Below are positions 28,554 through 37,286 of a stretch of DNA of 64,000 nucleotides, in pieces. The position numbers were made by a program, and so were the translations under genes. The DNA comes from Streptomyces sp. A2-16 (GTDB taxonomy: Bacteria; Actinomycetota; Actinomycetes; Streptomycetales; Streptomycetaceae): the NCBI RefSeq assembly GCF_018128905.1, contig NZ_CP063808.1, positions 558,001 through 622,000 on the forward strand. The letters run 5' to 3'. Below the pieces are notes generated by a model. That model saw only the letters and a list, made by a program, of their open reading frames with translations, was not told the DNA's origin and made no database searches. Position 1 is the first letter of the stretch. Every line of letters starts with the position of its first letter.

Positions 28554-31500
28554 CTACACCCTGCCCGGCTCCACGACCTGTCCGTTCACCTCGATCACCA
28601 GGTCGGTGCGACGGCTCAGCGCGGTCAGGTCCAGGGGCGCGTCGTCCGCGTTCTCCAGGGTGAGCCGGGTGAGGGAGGGGAAGACCCGGGCGAGGTCCCT
28701 GGCCGAGCCGCCCCGGGTGACGTTCCGCAGGGTCAGGGAGCGGATCGCCGGGAGGGGTTCGAGTTCGCGGGGCCTGCGCGGCAGCACCCCGTCCTCCTTG
28801 TCGAGGACCGGCGGCACGACCTGGCGCGGCAGCCGCAGCGAGGCGATCGAGAAGTCGAGGCTGCTGAGCGAGGGGGCACGGGAGGCCGCGAGCAGGAGGG
28901 AGTGCGCGTGGCAGTCTCCGGACACGACGAGTTCGCGCAGCTCGGGCCACTGGGACAGGTCGTTGATCATCATCTTGGCCGGGCTGCTCAGCTGCAGCCG
29001 CCGCACGGTCGGGTGGCCCGGGGGCAGCGGGATGCTGCTGTCGAGCAGCGTCCCCCTGAGCGACAGGTCGGTCAGCCGGTCGAGGGTCCGAAGGACGGCC
29101 AGGTCGGCCTTCTCCGTCTCGTGGAGCTCCAGATGGAGCGAGGTGAGGGGCAGGCCTTCGAGGGCCGGCCATCGTCTGACCCGGGGGCACCGGGCGAGCG
29201 ACAGGGCCGTCAGCCCGGACAGTCCGCGGACGAAGGCGAGGCTGTCGAGCAGGGGGTTTCCGAGCACGGTCAGCTTGCGGATGCCCCGGTCCGGCAGCAG
29301 CTTCGCCAGCTCGGGTCCGCTGGCGGTCATGCCGACGACCACGAGGCCGATGGGTCCGCAGTGCCTCAGCGCCGCGGCCATGGCCGGGTTGAACACGCCG
29401 ACCACCTCGTGCTCCAGCGGCATGTGGGCGAGGACCTCACGGGCGTACTCCTCCGTCGGAAAACGGGACCAGGCGTTGAGGAGGACTTCGCTGACCTGGT
29501 GGGAGGGATGCCCGGCGAAGCGCCGCAGCAGTGGCAGGGATGCCGGGTCGCCGATGTCCCGGATCACCTGGACGACCGCCCTGGCCTGCTGGTCCTCGAG
29601 CCCTTCCGGGTCCGGGACCAGGGGAAGGACGTAGGACCCCAGAGACGTCAGTTTGGCGGCCGCCGTGTCGTCGGGCGGGGGGATCAGTGCGCGGACGCGG
29701 TGCGCGATCCGCTCCCGTACCTCCTCCTCCAGCACCACCGCGCCGAGGGCGCACCGGGCGGCCAGGACATGGATGTCGCCGCGGGTGCGGGGGTCCTCGG
29801 CCCGGTCGCCCTTCTCGATCAGTCCCTCGATGAGCCGGCGCACCTCGCCCCGGTGGCAGTGGCCCACGGCCAGCAGGATGATGTCCTGCCACTCCTCGTC
29901 GGCCGCGTGGCTCAGCAGTTCGCCCAGGCCGTCGCTCTCCTGGAGTTCCTTCGCCGCCAGGTAGTCCTGAAAGGTGCGGTGGATGAACTGGATGGTGGTG
30001 TCGTTGCGTTCCTGGAGGAGTCCGCTCCGGTTGAGCAGATGGGTCAGTACGTCCTCGGCGGTGCCCTGGCGGCTCACCTGGGGCATGCCCCGCATGGCGA
30101 GCTCGATCTGGTGCCGGGCCTGTTCGTGGTTGAACTCGGCGTATCCGCCGCGGGCCAGCCAGGCCGCGATCCGCTGAAGCAGCTGCTGGTGCTCCTCCAC
30201 ACCGAGAGCGATGCCCTCCGGGGCCGCGACCCGGCGCAGCGTGTCCCGGCTGCCCAGCAGCATGGTCAGCGCCGCGTTGTACAGCGACCAGCGGGTCTCG
30301 GGAAGGAAGCCGCGGCGGCGCCGGTGCAGTGCGCAGACCACGGCGGCCAGCAGCGGCGTGCGGGACAGATGGAGCAGGGTGGGGTTGCGGCCCAACTCCT
30401 GTTCCAGGGCCCGCTCCAGCGCATGGAGGTTCTCGTCCTCGGCGGCGGCCCGGTGGGGGTCGCGGAAGCCCGCGCACTCCAGCCGGGCCGCCGCGTGCCA
30501 GGCCTTCGAGAACGCCAGGACGTCCTCGTCCCGCATGGGCAGCAGCCGTAACTCCTCGAAGTCCTCGGAGCCGAGCCAGTCGGCGGCCACCGCCAGCGGC
30601 CTGACGGTGACCAGGCAGCGGTTGTGCGGATACATCGACAGGAGGTCGGCGAGGCGGCGCCGGGCCTGCTCCCGGTCCGCGGGCGGGACCTCGTCCATGC
30701 CGTCGACCAGCAGCAGGGCCCGCCCGGCCTCCAGGACACGGCGGGCCCAGCCCTCGGGTATCTCGTCGATCTGCAGCTCGGCGACGGTCGCCAGCTCGTG
30801 CGGTCTGGGAAAGGCCATCCCCCGGGACAGCAGGCTGCGCATGGGGATGACGAAGGGCACCAGGTCGTTCAGCTCGGCGAGTTCGTGGTCGAGGGCGCCG
30901 CAGGCGGCGTGCGAGGCGAGCCACCACACCAGCGTGGTCTTGCCCGCGCCGGCCTCACCGCGCAGCACCGTGCGCGGCAGGTCGGCGAGCAGGTCGTTGA
31001 TGCGGCGCGGGGCGACGGCGGCCTCGGACACCGGTGCGTCCTCCCGGGGCTCGGAGACCGACAGGGCCTCCAGGCTCAGATAGGCGGTGTCGAGGTCCCA
31101 GTTGGTCTCGGTGGTGCCCAGCTCGTCGATGCCGAAGATCTCGATCTTGCGGTAACGGGTCTTCAGGGCGCGGGCGTAGTGCCGCTCGAAGCGTTCGTCC
31201 TGGAGGTGATGATCCGGTACGACGGTCTCGAGCACCGGGGGCACATGACCCGGCTCGGCGCCCATCACATGGTGGGGGAAGCCCGGCGCCTCCAGAATGC
31301 GCTGGACGGGGACCGCCTCGACCCGCCGGTGGTCACGGCCCTCGGGCACCTGGGTGACCACGCCGATCAGTACGGAGCCGGCGAACACCGGGGCGCCGGA
31401 CAGCCCCGCGAACGGCGACCGGCCCGGCTTCGGGGCGGCGACCGGGGCCCGGTCGAACTCGCACACCAGCATCGACCGCAGCCGCCCCGCCATCGGCAGG

Positions 31501-31874
31501 ACCGTGCCGGTGAGCTGGTCGTACTCCAACTGCTCGTCGGGGCCGTAGCGTTGGACGGCGGGGAAGCCGACGACCTGGCAGCCGGGCAGCGGATCGGGCG
31601 TCCCGACGGCCCCCCACCGCAGCCTGGCCAGGGCCCAGCGCTCGGGATCGACCAGTTCCTCGCCGGTGAGCAGGAGAGCCACGTCGCTCTCCTCGTCCGC
31701 CCACACCGTCCGGCTGGGCAGGGGCTGTTCGCTCTCGGGGTGGACCGTGCGGATCCACTCCTTGTCACGCAGCACGTGGGCGCTGGTCAGGACCAGCCGG
31801 GGCGACAGCATGACTCCGCTGCCCTGCGAGCCCGCCAGCACCACCACGGACCGCTCGACGGCCGAGCGCAGCAT
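28554..31874 (-). CDS. Trypsin-like protease / NACHT NTPase / leucine-rich-repeat protein
   Basis: A 1106-residue multidomain protein, a candidate immune (STAND-type) sensor. Residues about 5-200 are a trypsin-like protease with a full triad: His33 in TSAHVL, Asp64 in ESDVALLL and Ser159 in GLSGAPVF. Residues about 300-470 are a NACHT NTPase: Walker A GEAGAGKTT (306-314), Walker B LLLVDGMDE (387-395) and TVRP as sensor. FIHRTFQDYLAAKEL near 630 is the conserved NACHT-associated helical block. The C-terminal region (about 865-1095) has leucine-rich-like repeats (LTALSLARCP, LTDLSLRG, LRELVVSGD). The start overlaps the upstream small gene as TGATG (a GTG three bases earlier is possible). No signal peptide or membrane span. 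Confidence 0.88.
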   Translation of the reverse strand: MLRSAVERSVVVLAGSQGSGVMLSPRLVLTSAHVLRDKEWIRTVHPESEQPLPSRTVWADEESDVALLLTGEELVDPERWALARLRWGAVGTPDPLPGCQVVGFPAVQRYGPDEQLEYDQLTGTVLPMAGRLRSMLVCEFDRAPVAAPKPGRSPFAGLSGAPVFAGSVLIGVVTQVPEGRDHRRVEAVPVQRILEAPGFPHHVMGAEPGHVPPVLETVVPDHHLQDERFERHYARALKTRYRKIEIFGIDELGTTETNWDLDTAYLSLEALSVSEPREDAPVSEAAVAPRRINDLLADLPRTVLRGEAGAGKTTLVWWLASHAACGALDHELAELNDLVPFVIPMRSLLSRGMAFPRPHELATVAELQIDEIPEGWARRVLEAGRALLLVDGMDEVPPADREQARRRLADLLSMYPHNRCLVTVRPLAVAADWLGSEDFEELRLLPMRDEDVLAFSKAWHAAARLECAGFRDPHRAAAEDENLHALERALEQELGRNPTLLHLSRTPLLAAVVCALHRRRRGFLPETRWSLYNAALTMLLGSRDTLRRVAAPEGIALGVEEHQQLLQRIAAWLARGGYAEFNHEQARHQIELAMRGMPQVSRQGTAEDVLTHLLNRSGLLQERNDTTIQFIHRTFQDYLAAKELQESDGLGELLSHAADEEWQDIILLAVGHCHRGEVRRLIEGLIEKGDRAEDPRTRGDIHVLAARCALGAVVLEEEVRERIAHRVRALIPPPDDTAAAKLTSLGSYVLPLVPDPEGLEDQQARAVVQVIRDIGDPASLPLLRRFAGHPSHQVSEVLLNAWSRFPTEEYAREVLAHMPLEHEVVGVFNPAMAAALRHCGPIGLVVVGMTASGPELAKLLPDRGIRKLTVLGNPLLDSLAFVRGLSGLTALSLARCPRVRRWPALEGLPLTSLHLELHETEKADLAVLRTLDRLTDLSLRGTLLDSSIPLPPGHPTVRRLQLSSPAKMMINDLSQWPELRELVVSGDCHAHSLLLAASRAPSLSSLDFSIASLRLPRQVVPPVLDKEDGVLPRRPRELEPLPAIRSLTLRNVTRGGSARDLARVFPSLTRLTLENADDAPLDLTALSRRTDLVIEVNGQVVEPGRV

Positions 31875-32224
31875 CACCGCGGGGTGGGGGTGCCCCGGCC
31901 GAACGCCGCGACGCTGCCCTCGGTGTCGTTGCCGACCTTCACGGGCGCGCCGGTGCGGGCGTCCTGGGCGCGCAGGGTGAAGGAGACCTTGTGGGTACGG
32001 CTGTCGGTCCGGGTGCCGTCCGCGCCCGCGTCCACCACCCAGGCCTTGACCCTCGCGCCGGCCTTGATCTCCTTGCGGATCTCGACCGTGAACTCCATCT
32101 GGATGTCGCCGAGTTCGAAGACGACGTCCTGTCCAGCCGAACGCCGGGCCGCGGTCAGCAGTTCGTCGCGGATGGTCTGTACGGCGTCCGCGAGTTCGAT
32201 GCGTGACTCGTCCGCAGCGCTCAT
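31874..32224 (-). CDS. Small Trypco2-like protein coupled to the protease-NACHT gene
   Basis: A 116-residue protein whose body matches the 'trypsin-co-occurring domain 2' type: ELADAVQTIRDELLTAARR, a strand with VVFELGDIQMEFTVEIRKE, then KAWVVDAGADGTR and HKVSFTLRAQD. Such domains are found, as I recall, in predicted conflict systems next to trypsin-like proteases and NACHT proteins. A short Gly/Thr tail follows. GGAGG lies four bases before the ATG. Its stop overlaps the big gene. It may be the effector-associated partner or inhibitor of the protease; unproven. Confidence 0.82.
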   Translation of the reverse strand: MSAADESRIELADAVQTIRDELLTAARRSAGQDVVFELGDIQMEFTVEIRKEIKAGARVKAWVVDAGADGTRTDSRTHKVSFTLRAQDARTGAPVKVGNDTEGSVAAFGRGTPTPR

Positions 32225-32251
32225 GGGTCCTCCCTGTGCCGGAACGCGTGA

Positions 32252-32281
32252 TGGGGCCGGTACCCGAAGGTACCGGCCCCA
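32252..32281 (-). terminator. Perfect hairpin between the HAD phosphatase and Trypco2 genes
   Basis: TGGGGCCGGTACC (32252-32264) pairs with GGTACCGGCCCCA (32269-32281) around CGAA. It is 33 bases after the phosphatase stop and 27 bases before the Trypco2 start. So it ends the phosphatase transcript and leaves almost no room for a separate promoter for the immune-like operon. Confidence 0.8.
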
Positions 32282-32314
32282 CGAGGTGCGCGTACGCGGT
32301 CCGCCGCGAGTGGG

Positions 32315-32947
32315 TCAGGACAACTGGCCGTTGTAGTCCGGGAGTTTGAAGGTCTTCTCGGCGTGACCGCCTGACAGGTCGGTGGTGCTGTTGCCGATGT
32401 TCGCGATGATCGTGTAGCCCTTGTTCTCGATGTCGACGCGCTTGGCCGTCTTGTAGGCGGCGACGTCCTTGAACAGGTCGATGAAGTTGCGGACGTAGAG
32501 GCCGTTCACCTGGTAGCCGACGTGCTTGAGGTTGTAGTCGGTCACCGAGGCGATGATGTCGGGGCGGGCGGTCACGAAGAACAGGGAGACGCCGTGCTCC
32601 TGGGCGTACTTCGCGACGGCCAGGACGGGCTTGTTGGCCGGTGAGGGGTAGCTGAAGCCGAAGTCCGTCTCCAGGGTGGTGTTGTCGATGTCGAAGACGA
32701 TGGCCTGCTTCTCCGCGGGTCCGGCGGCGGCGATCCGCGCCTTCAGATAGGGGAGGGCCTGGTCCATCACGGCCTGGCAGTCGGTCTGCCAGGTGGCGTA
32801 GTCGACGTCCTCGGCGGCGGCCGTCGCGGTCGTGGAGCTGCTCGTGGTGGTGGTCGCGGCCTCGGCGGGTGCGGCGAGGGCGACCAGTGCGGCTGCGGAA
32901 ACGATGCTTACGGCTGTGCGGCGCGCCCAGGGGCGTCGGCTTCTCAT
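32315..32947 (-). CDS. Secreted HAD-family acid phosphatase
   Basis: A 210-residue protein with a signal peptide (RRPWARRTAVSIVSAAALVALAAPAEA, about residues 1-30). The HAD motif I is FDIDNTTLETD with Asp86 and Asp88, and VTARPD supplies motif II. It resembles class B or plant-type acid phosphatases. Asn-Thr after the first Asp pair is usual for this group. ATG 32947 is chosen because the signal peptide begins there. It is divergent from the M23 peptidase across a 379-bp gap. Confidence 0.88.
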   Translation of the reverse strand: MRSRRPWARRTAVSIVSAAALVALAAPAEAATTTTSSSTTATAAAEDVDYATWQTDCQAVMDQALPYLKARIAAAGPAEKQAIVFDIDNTTLETDFGFSYPSPANKPVLAVAKYAQEHGVSLFFVTARPDIIASVTDYNLKHVGYQVNGLYVRNFIDLFKDVAAYKTAKRVDIENKGYTIIANIGNSTTDLSGGHAEKTFKLPDYNGQLS

Positions 32948-33326
32948 GTTCGTGGGGGTCCTCTCACGTCCGTATGCCGTTGTCTGGTGCATGTTCGGGG
33001 GCGAGGGTGGCGCGAGGGGAACCGTAGGGTTACTGATTGGTAGGAGGCCAGAGGCGTGCGTCACATGGCGCGGGTTTTACCTGGGGGCTGCCGGTGACTT
33101 GCCGCACAGGCGATTTGTCCATTACTAGGCGGAATAGTGGAGAGAGTCAGGGCGAAAAGCGGACTTCTCGCTCGACCGATCGGACTCCATTACCGCACCC
33201 ATTACTACGGTCCGTCGTAGATAGGCCGTTTTGGGGTCTTTGGCCTTCGGGGTTACCAAGGGATGCCCCATCCGGACGCCGTCGTGCGCCGGGTGGTTTC
33301 CTGTCCCCGGCTTCATGAGGTTCCGA
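32948..33326. other. Gap between phosphatase and M23 peptidase genes
   Basis: About 380 bp with divergent starts at each end. I see no gene, and no c-di-AMP (ydaO) riboswitch signature, which often precedes M23 or rpf genes. Some AT-richer stretches (33120-33220) probably hold promoters, for example TAGATAGG near 33220. Confidence 0.5.
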
Positions 33327-33875
33327 ATGTTCCAGCGCGTCTCCCCCCGCTCTTCCCGTACGTCCCTTGTCCGCACCCGGGTTGCCGTCATGGCCGCGTC
33401 CGTGGGCGCCTCGGCCGTGCTGGGATCCGGAGTCGCCTCGGCCGCGTCGTCCTCGCCCTCGTGGGTCGACCCGGTGAAGAAGTACACGCTCAGCGCGAGC
33501 TACGCGCAGGCCGGCGGCATGTGGCAGTCCACCCACAGCGGGCAGGACTTCGCGGTGCCGAGCGGGACGAAGGTCGTCGCCGCGCACGGCGGGACCGTCG
33601 TGAAGGCGGGTCCCGGCGGTGCCGGTGACGGTTCCGCCTACGGCAACGCCATCGTGATCAAGCACGGCAAGGGGAGGTACTCGCAGTACGCGCACCTCTC
33701 CCGGATCAACGTCAAGGTCGGCCAGATAGTCAAGACCGGCCAGCGCATCGCCCTGTCCGGCAACACCGGCAACTCCAGCGGCCCGCACCTCCACTTCGAG
33801 ATCCGCACCACCCCGAACTACGGCTCCGCCATCGACCCGGTCGCCTTCCTGCGGTCCAAGGGCGTCCGCGTCTGA
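33327..33875 (+). CDS. Secreted M23 family peptidase (LytM-like)
   Basis: A 182-residue protein. A signal peptide (residues 1-40, ending SGVASAA) is followed by the M23 domain: His70 and Asp74 in THSGQDF (zinc-binding), GTVVKAG, His123 in YAHLS, and the GNSSGPHLHFE block with His154 and His156. These are the zinc and catalytic residues of glycylglycine/DD-endopeptidases that cut peptidoglycan cross-bridges. GAGG lies seven bases before ATG 33327. Likely acts on the cell wall. Confidence 0.93.
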   Translation: MFQRVSPRSSRTSLVRTRVAVMAASVGASAVLGSGVASAASSSPSWVDPVKKYTLSASYAQAGGMWQSTHSGQDFAVPSGTKVVAAHGGTVVKAGPGGAGDGSAYGNAIVIKHGKGRYSQYAHLSRINVKVGQIVKTGQRIALSGNTGNSSGPHLHFEIRTTPNYGSAIDPVAFLRSKGVRV

Positions 33876-34380
33876 GGCGGTTGTGCGAGGTGCGCGTGTC
33901 TTGCGGGTGCCGCTGGGTGAGGGGTGCGCAGGCCGGTGGTCCGCGTCAGTCCCGGGGGCCGTGCTGGTCCCAGAGGGCTGGGCGACCGACGGCGTTGGTC
34001 ATTGGGACTGCTCTGGGGCGTACGGCGATCGCGGGCTGTTCGCGTGGTTCGCGAGCCGGCAGGGCATGCCGGGGGCCGGGCGTCGTGGTCCGGCGTGAGC
34101 GGGCTGTCGGGTGAGTCGTTCGCGCGGCGCGTGTGCCGGAGTGGGCCGTTGGGCTGGGTGGGCCGGTAGGGCACGCCGGGCTTTCGCGGGACGGGGTGTC
34201 GTGTCGTCGCGCTCGGGCGGGTTGTTGCCCGAACTGGCCGGGTCCTCGCGGAGGTTGCCGGGTTTCGTACGCGGGTGTGAGCCGCTGGTGTCGGCGCCCG
34301 AGCCGAACCCTGTGCGCCGGGCCCCCGAGCCGATCCGCATGCGCCGGCCCCCGGGGCGCCCTCGCTCGCTACCTCTGCCC
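33876..34380. other. 500-bp gap without a convincing gene; short tandem repeat
   Basis: No frame has convincing codon use. Near its 3' end, 34297-34350, two 27-bp units (CCCGAGCCGAACCC-type and CCCGAGCCGATCC-type) are imperfect tandem copies. The strand bias toward G in the plus strand is marked. It may be a decayed gene or spacer; nothing further can be said. Confidence 0.4.
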
Positions 34381-34977
34381 CTACTCCTCCCCACCGCCCC
34401 GATGGGCCTGGGTGACCAGATCCGTCGCCACCTCCAGGACCGCCTTGCGCTTGGATTCAGGGTCGCCGGTGATGTCCTGGAGGAAGAACATCCCGGCGTG
34501 CAGGGTGAAGATCGCGCTGACGCAGCGGACCTGGTCGGTCAGGTCCGCCTCGGGGTCGACGATGATCTCGCGCAGCCCCTGCATCCGCTCCTTGAAGGTC
34601 TCGCCGACGCGCAGTTCACGGACCGCCGCCTGGTTCTCCTGCATGAAGCGGAAGAGAGGCGACGCACCGGCCAGCGTCTCGCTGTACCGCCGTACGATCT
34701 CCTGCTTCGTCTCCAGTGTGTGCGGCTGCTTCCGGCCCCACTCGATCAGGTCCAGGATCGGCTGCGTCCGATCGTCGAAGATGCTGACGAGGATCTCTTC
34801 CTTGGTCTTGAAGTGGTAGTAGAGCGCCGCCTTGGTGACATCCAGGTGCTCGGCGATCTCCCGCAGGGACGTCTTCTCGTACCCCTGCTGCGCGAAGAGT
34901 TCGAGGGCCACGTCCTGGATGCGCTGGCGTGTGTTGCCGCGGCGCTGCTGCTTGGTGACGTCCATGGTGCCGCCCAT
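34381..34977 (-). CDS. TetR-family repressor
   Basis: A 198-residue TetR protein. The helix-turn-helix is RQRIQDVALELFAQQGYEKTSLREIAEHLDVTKAALYYHFKTKEEIL in outline; the C-terminal ligand domain is helical. GAGGAG precedes the ATG at 34977. It is divergent from an MFS exporter, and a 72-bp inverted repeat between them (35004-35075) is its probable operator. This fits the usual repressor/drug-exporter layout. Confidence 0.95.
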   Translation of the reverse strand: MGGTMDVTKQQRRGNTRQRIQDVALELFAQQGYEKTSLREIAEHLDVTKAALYYHFKTKEEILVSIFDDRTQPILDLIEWGRKQPHTLETKQEIVRRYSETLAGASPLFRFMQENQAAVRELRVGETFKERMQGLREIIVDPEADLTDQVRCVSAIFTLHAGMFFLQDITGDPESKRKAVLEVATDLVTQAHRGGGEE

Positions 34978-35003
34978 CCTCGTGCTCCTCGGCTTTCCAT
35001 AAA

Positions 35004-35075
35004 ACTTACTTGACGCCCGGCTAGTTACGGGTCTACCTTCCCCAGTGTAATCAACTAGCCGGGCGGCAAGTAAGT
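35004..35075. promoter_or_regulatory. Large inverted repeat in the TetR/MFS intergenic region
   Basis: 23-base arms at 35004-35026 and 35053-35075 are complementary with one mismatch; each carries ACTTACTTG and CGGCTAGTT. Each arm also contains a TTGMCG -35-like hexamer. It lies between the two divergent starts, so it probably binds the TetR protein and overlaps the promoters. Confidence 0.75.
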
Positions 35076-35120
35076 ACCCCGGCGAGGGCAGTACCGCAGG
35101 ACTTCAGGGGAGTGGGAACG

Positions 35121-36686
35121 ATGGCGGACACGCAGACGGTCGAGACGGAGCCGGACAAGAAACAGCGCAGTGTGCGGGTCGTCCTGCTCGCGCTGATGAT
35201 CACCATGATGCTCGCGATGCTCGACAACATGATCGTGGGCACCGCGATGCCGACGATCGTCGGCGAGCTCGGCGGCCTCGAGCACCTCTCGTGGGTGGTC
35301 ACCGCCTACACCCTGGCCACTGCGGCCTCCACCCCGCTCTGGGGCAAGCTCGGCGACATGTACGGCCGCAAGGGCGTCTTCATGAGCTCGATCGTGCTCT
35401 TCCTGATCGGCTCCGCGCTCAGCGGCATGGCCCAGGACATGGGGCAGCTCATCGGCTTCCGGGCCGTGCAGGGCCTCGGCGCGGGCGGTCTGATGGTCGG
35501 TGTCATGGCGATCATCGGCGACCTGATCCCGCCCCGCGAGCGCGGCAAGTACCAGGGCATGATGGCCGGCGTCATGGCGCTGGCGATGATCGGCGGCCCG
35601 CTGGTCGGCGGCACCATCACCGACAACTGGGGCTGGCGCTGGTCCTTCTACATCAACCTGCCCCTCGGCGTCGTGTCGCTCGGCCTGATCAGCGCGGTGC
35701 TGCACCTGCCGAAGAAGCGCGCACAGGCCCGCATCGACTACCTGGGCGCTGCCCTGCTGACCATCGGCATCACCTCCATCGTGCTGGTGACCACCTGGGG
35801 CGGCACGGAGTACGCCTGGACCTCCGCGCGGATCATGGAGCTGATCGGCATCGGTGTCGCCGCGCTCGTCGGGTTCGTGTTCTGGCAGACCAAGGCGGCC
35901 GAGCCGGTCGTACCGCTGCACATCTTCCGCAGCCGCAACTTCACCCTGATGTCGATCATCGGCTTCATCACCGGCTTCGTGATGTTCGGCGCCACCCTCT
36001 TCCTGCCGCTGTACCAGCAGTCGGTGCAGGGGGCGTCCGCGACCAACTCCGGGCTGCTGCTCCTGCCGATGCTCGGCGCGATGCTGGTGACCTCGATGGT
36101 CGCGGGCCGGATCACCACCAACAGCGGGCGGTACTACGTCTTCCCGGTGCTCGGCAGCATCCTGATGGTGATCGGGCTGTACCTGCTGTCGACGATGGAC
36201 ACCGGCACCTCCCGCTTCACCTCCGGTGTCTTCATGGCCGTCGTCGGTCTCGGCATGGGCTGCCTGATGCAGATCACCATGCTGGTCGCGCAGAACAGCG
36301 TGGAGATGAAGGACATGGGCGTCGCGTCCTCGTCCACCACCCTGTTCCGTACCCTCGGCTCCTCCTTCGGTGTGGCCATCATGGGCGCGCTGTTCAACCA
36401 CCGGGTCCAGGACACCATGGCCGAGCGGGGCGGGGCGCTGGGTTCCAAGGTGACCGAGCAGTCCGCGCAGCTGGACGCGAAGAGCCTGGAGAAGCTGCCG
36501 GACGCGGTGCGCGAGGCGTACCAGTACGCGGTGTCGGCCGGCACGCACTCGGCGTTCCTGCTCGGCGCGATCGTGGCCGTGGTCTCGCTGGTGGCGGCGG
36601 TGTTCGTCAAGGAGGTGCCGCTGAAGGGAGCGGGCCCCCAGAAGTCGGCGGACGACGCGGCGCCGGCTCCGCTGGTCGAGGTCTGA
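35121..36686 (+). CDS. MFS drug/H+ antiporter, DHA2 (14-span) family
   Basis: A 521-residue transporter with about 14 hydrophobic segments. Markers include LDNMIVGTAMPTI in segment 1, LWGKLGDMYGRKGVF after segment 2, FRAVQGLGAGGLMV (motif C-like), and the WGWRWSFYINLPLG block typical of DHA2 efflux pumps (EmrB/QacA group). The ATG is nine bases after AGGGGA; a GTG at 35112 is an alternative. It is divergent from the TetR gene and followed by a hairpin. Probably exports a toxic compound; substrate unknown. Confidence 0.95.
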   Translation: MADTQTVETEPDKKQRSVRVVLLALMITMMLAMLDNMIVGTAMPTIVGELGGLEHLSWVVTAYTLATAASTPLWGKLGDMYGRKGVFMSSIVLFLIGSALSGMAQDMGQLIGFRAVQGLGAGGLMVGVMAIIGDLIPPRERGKYQGMMAGVMALAMIGGPLVGGTITDNWGWRWSFYINLPLGVVSLGLISAVLHLPKKRAQARIDYLGAALLTIGITSIVLVTTWGGTEYAWTSARIMELIGIGVAALVGFVFWQTKAAEPVVPLHIFRSRNFTLMSIIGFITGFVMFGATLFLPLYQQSVQGASATNSGLLLLPMLGAMLVTSMVAGRITTNSGRYYVFPVLGSILMVIGLYLLSTMDTGTSRFTSGVFMAVVGLGMGCLMQITMLVAQNSVEMKDMGVASSSTTLFRTLGSSFGVAIMGALFNHRVQDTMAERGGALGSKVTEQSAQLDAKSLEKLPDAVREAYQYAVSAGTHSAFLLGAIVAVVSLVAAVFVKEVPLKGAGPQKSADDAAPAPLVEV

Positions 36687-36703
36687 GCCGACCCGCCCGA
36701 ACC

Positions 36704-36739
36704 GAAGGCCCCCGGCTGGTGTCCGCCCCGGGGGCCTTC
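36704..36739 (+). terminator. Hairpin after the MFS gene
   Basis: GAAGGCCCCCGG (36704-36715) pairs perfectly with CCGGGGGCCTTC (36728-36739). It begins 18 bases past the MFS stop. Confidence 0.8.
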
Positions 36740-36791
36740 CTCGTGCGCGCTCGCGGGGTCGATGTCAGTGCCGCGTGCCACCATCGGCTCC

Positions 36792-37286
36792 ATGGACAAG
36801 GTGCGGCGGATCCGGCTCGCCAAGGACGCCATGGACCGCGACTGGGCGGATCCGGACCTGGACCTGGACGCCGTGGCCGCGCATGCCGGGTATTCGCGGT
36901 ACCACTTCCTGCGGGCCTTCAAGGAGGCGTACGGCGAGACACCCGGGCAGTACCTCACGCACCGGCGGATCGAGCGGGCCGAGGAGATGCTGCGGGGCGC
37001 CGACCTGAGCGTCACCGAGATCTGCCATCTGGTCGGTTTCAGCAGCCTCGGCACCTTCTGCGCCCGCTTCAAGACGCGGACCGGACTCACCCCGAGCGAG
37101 TACCGCGCCCGGCACGTGGGCCGCGGCGCCGCCCTGATCCCCGGCTGCTACGCCATGCTCTGGGCCGGCGGCTTCCCCACCGGGAGAGCCGGGCGGAGAA
37201 CCGCAACTTTGGAGAAGCGTCCCGATCCCGCCCCTGCCTACGGTGACGGAGAGGAACCCCCAGAGGACAGGAGAGCGCAGCCATGA
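36792..37286 (+). CDS. AraC-family regulator
   Basis: A 164-residue protein with the AraC/XylS DNA-binding domain at its N-terminus: two helix-turn-helix units, with DAVAAHAGYSRYHFLRAFKEAYGETPGQYL and VTEICHLVGFSSLGTFCARFKTRTGLTPSEYR in outline. The short C-terminal tail is disordered, so no ligand-binding domain is present; it may be controlled otherwise. The ATG 36792 is chosen over one at 36762. Its stop overlaps the glyoxalase start as ATGA, so the two are coupled and the glyoxalase is a likely co-regulated gene. Confidence 0.88.
   Translation: MDKVRRIRLAKDAMDRDWADPDLDLDAVAAHAGYSRYHFLRAFKEAYGETPGQYLTHRRIERAEEMLRGADLSVTEICHLVGFSSLGTFCARFKTRTGLTPSEYRARHVGRGAALIPGCYAMLWAGGFPTGRAGRRTATLEKRPDPAPAYGDGEEPPEDRRAQP

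Noticed and set aside
31875..32282. N-terminal extension of the NACHT protein over the Trypco2 gene
   Set aside because: The sequence is Arg/Gly-rich without structure, whereas the other frame there encodes a Trypco2-like domain; the extension is a shadow.
32948..33326. Possible ydaO-type c-di-AMP riboswitch before the M23 gene (given disA in the window)
   Set aside because: I could not find the conserved riboswitch core; only ordinary promoter-like sequence is seen.
33883..34394. Several open frames in the 33876-34380 gap
   Set aside because: Arg/Gly/Pro-rich composition without recognisable domains; frames on both strands are open equally, as expected of GC-rich spacer.
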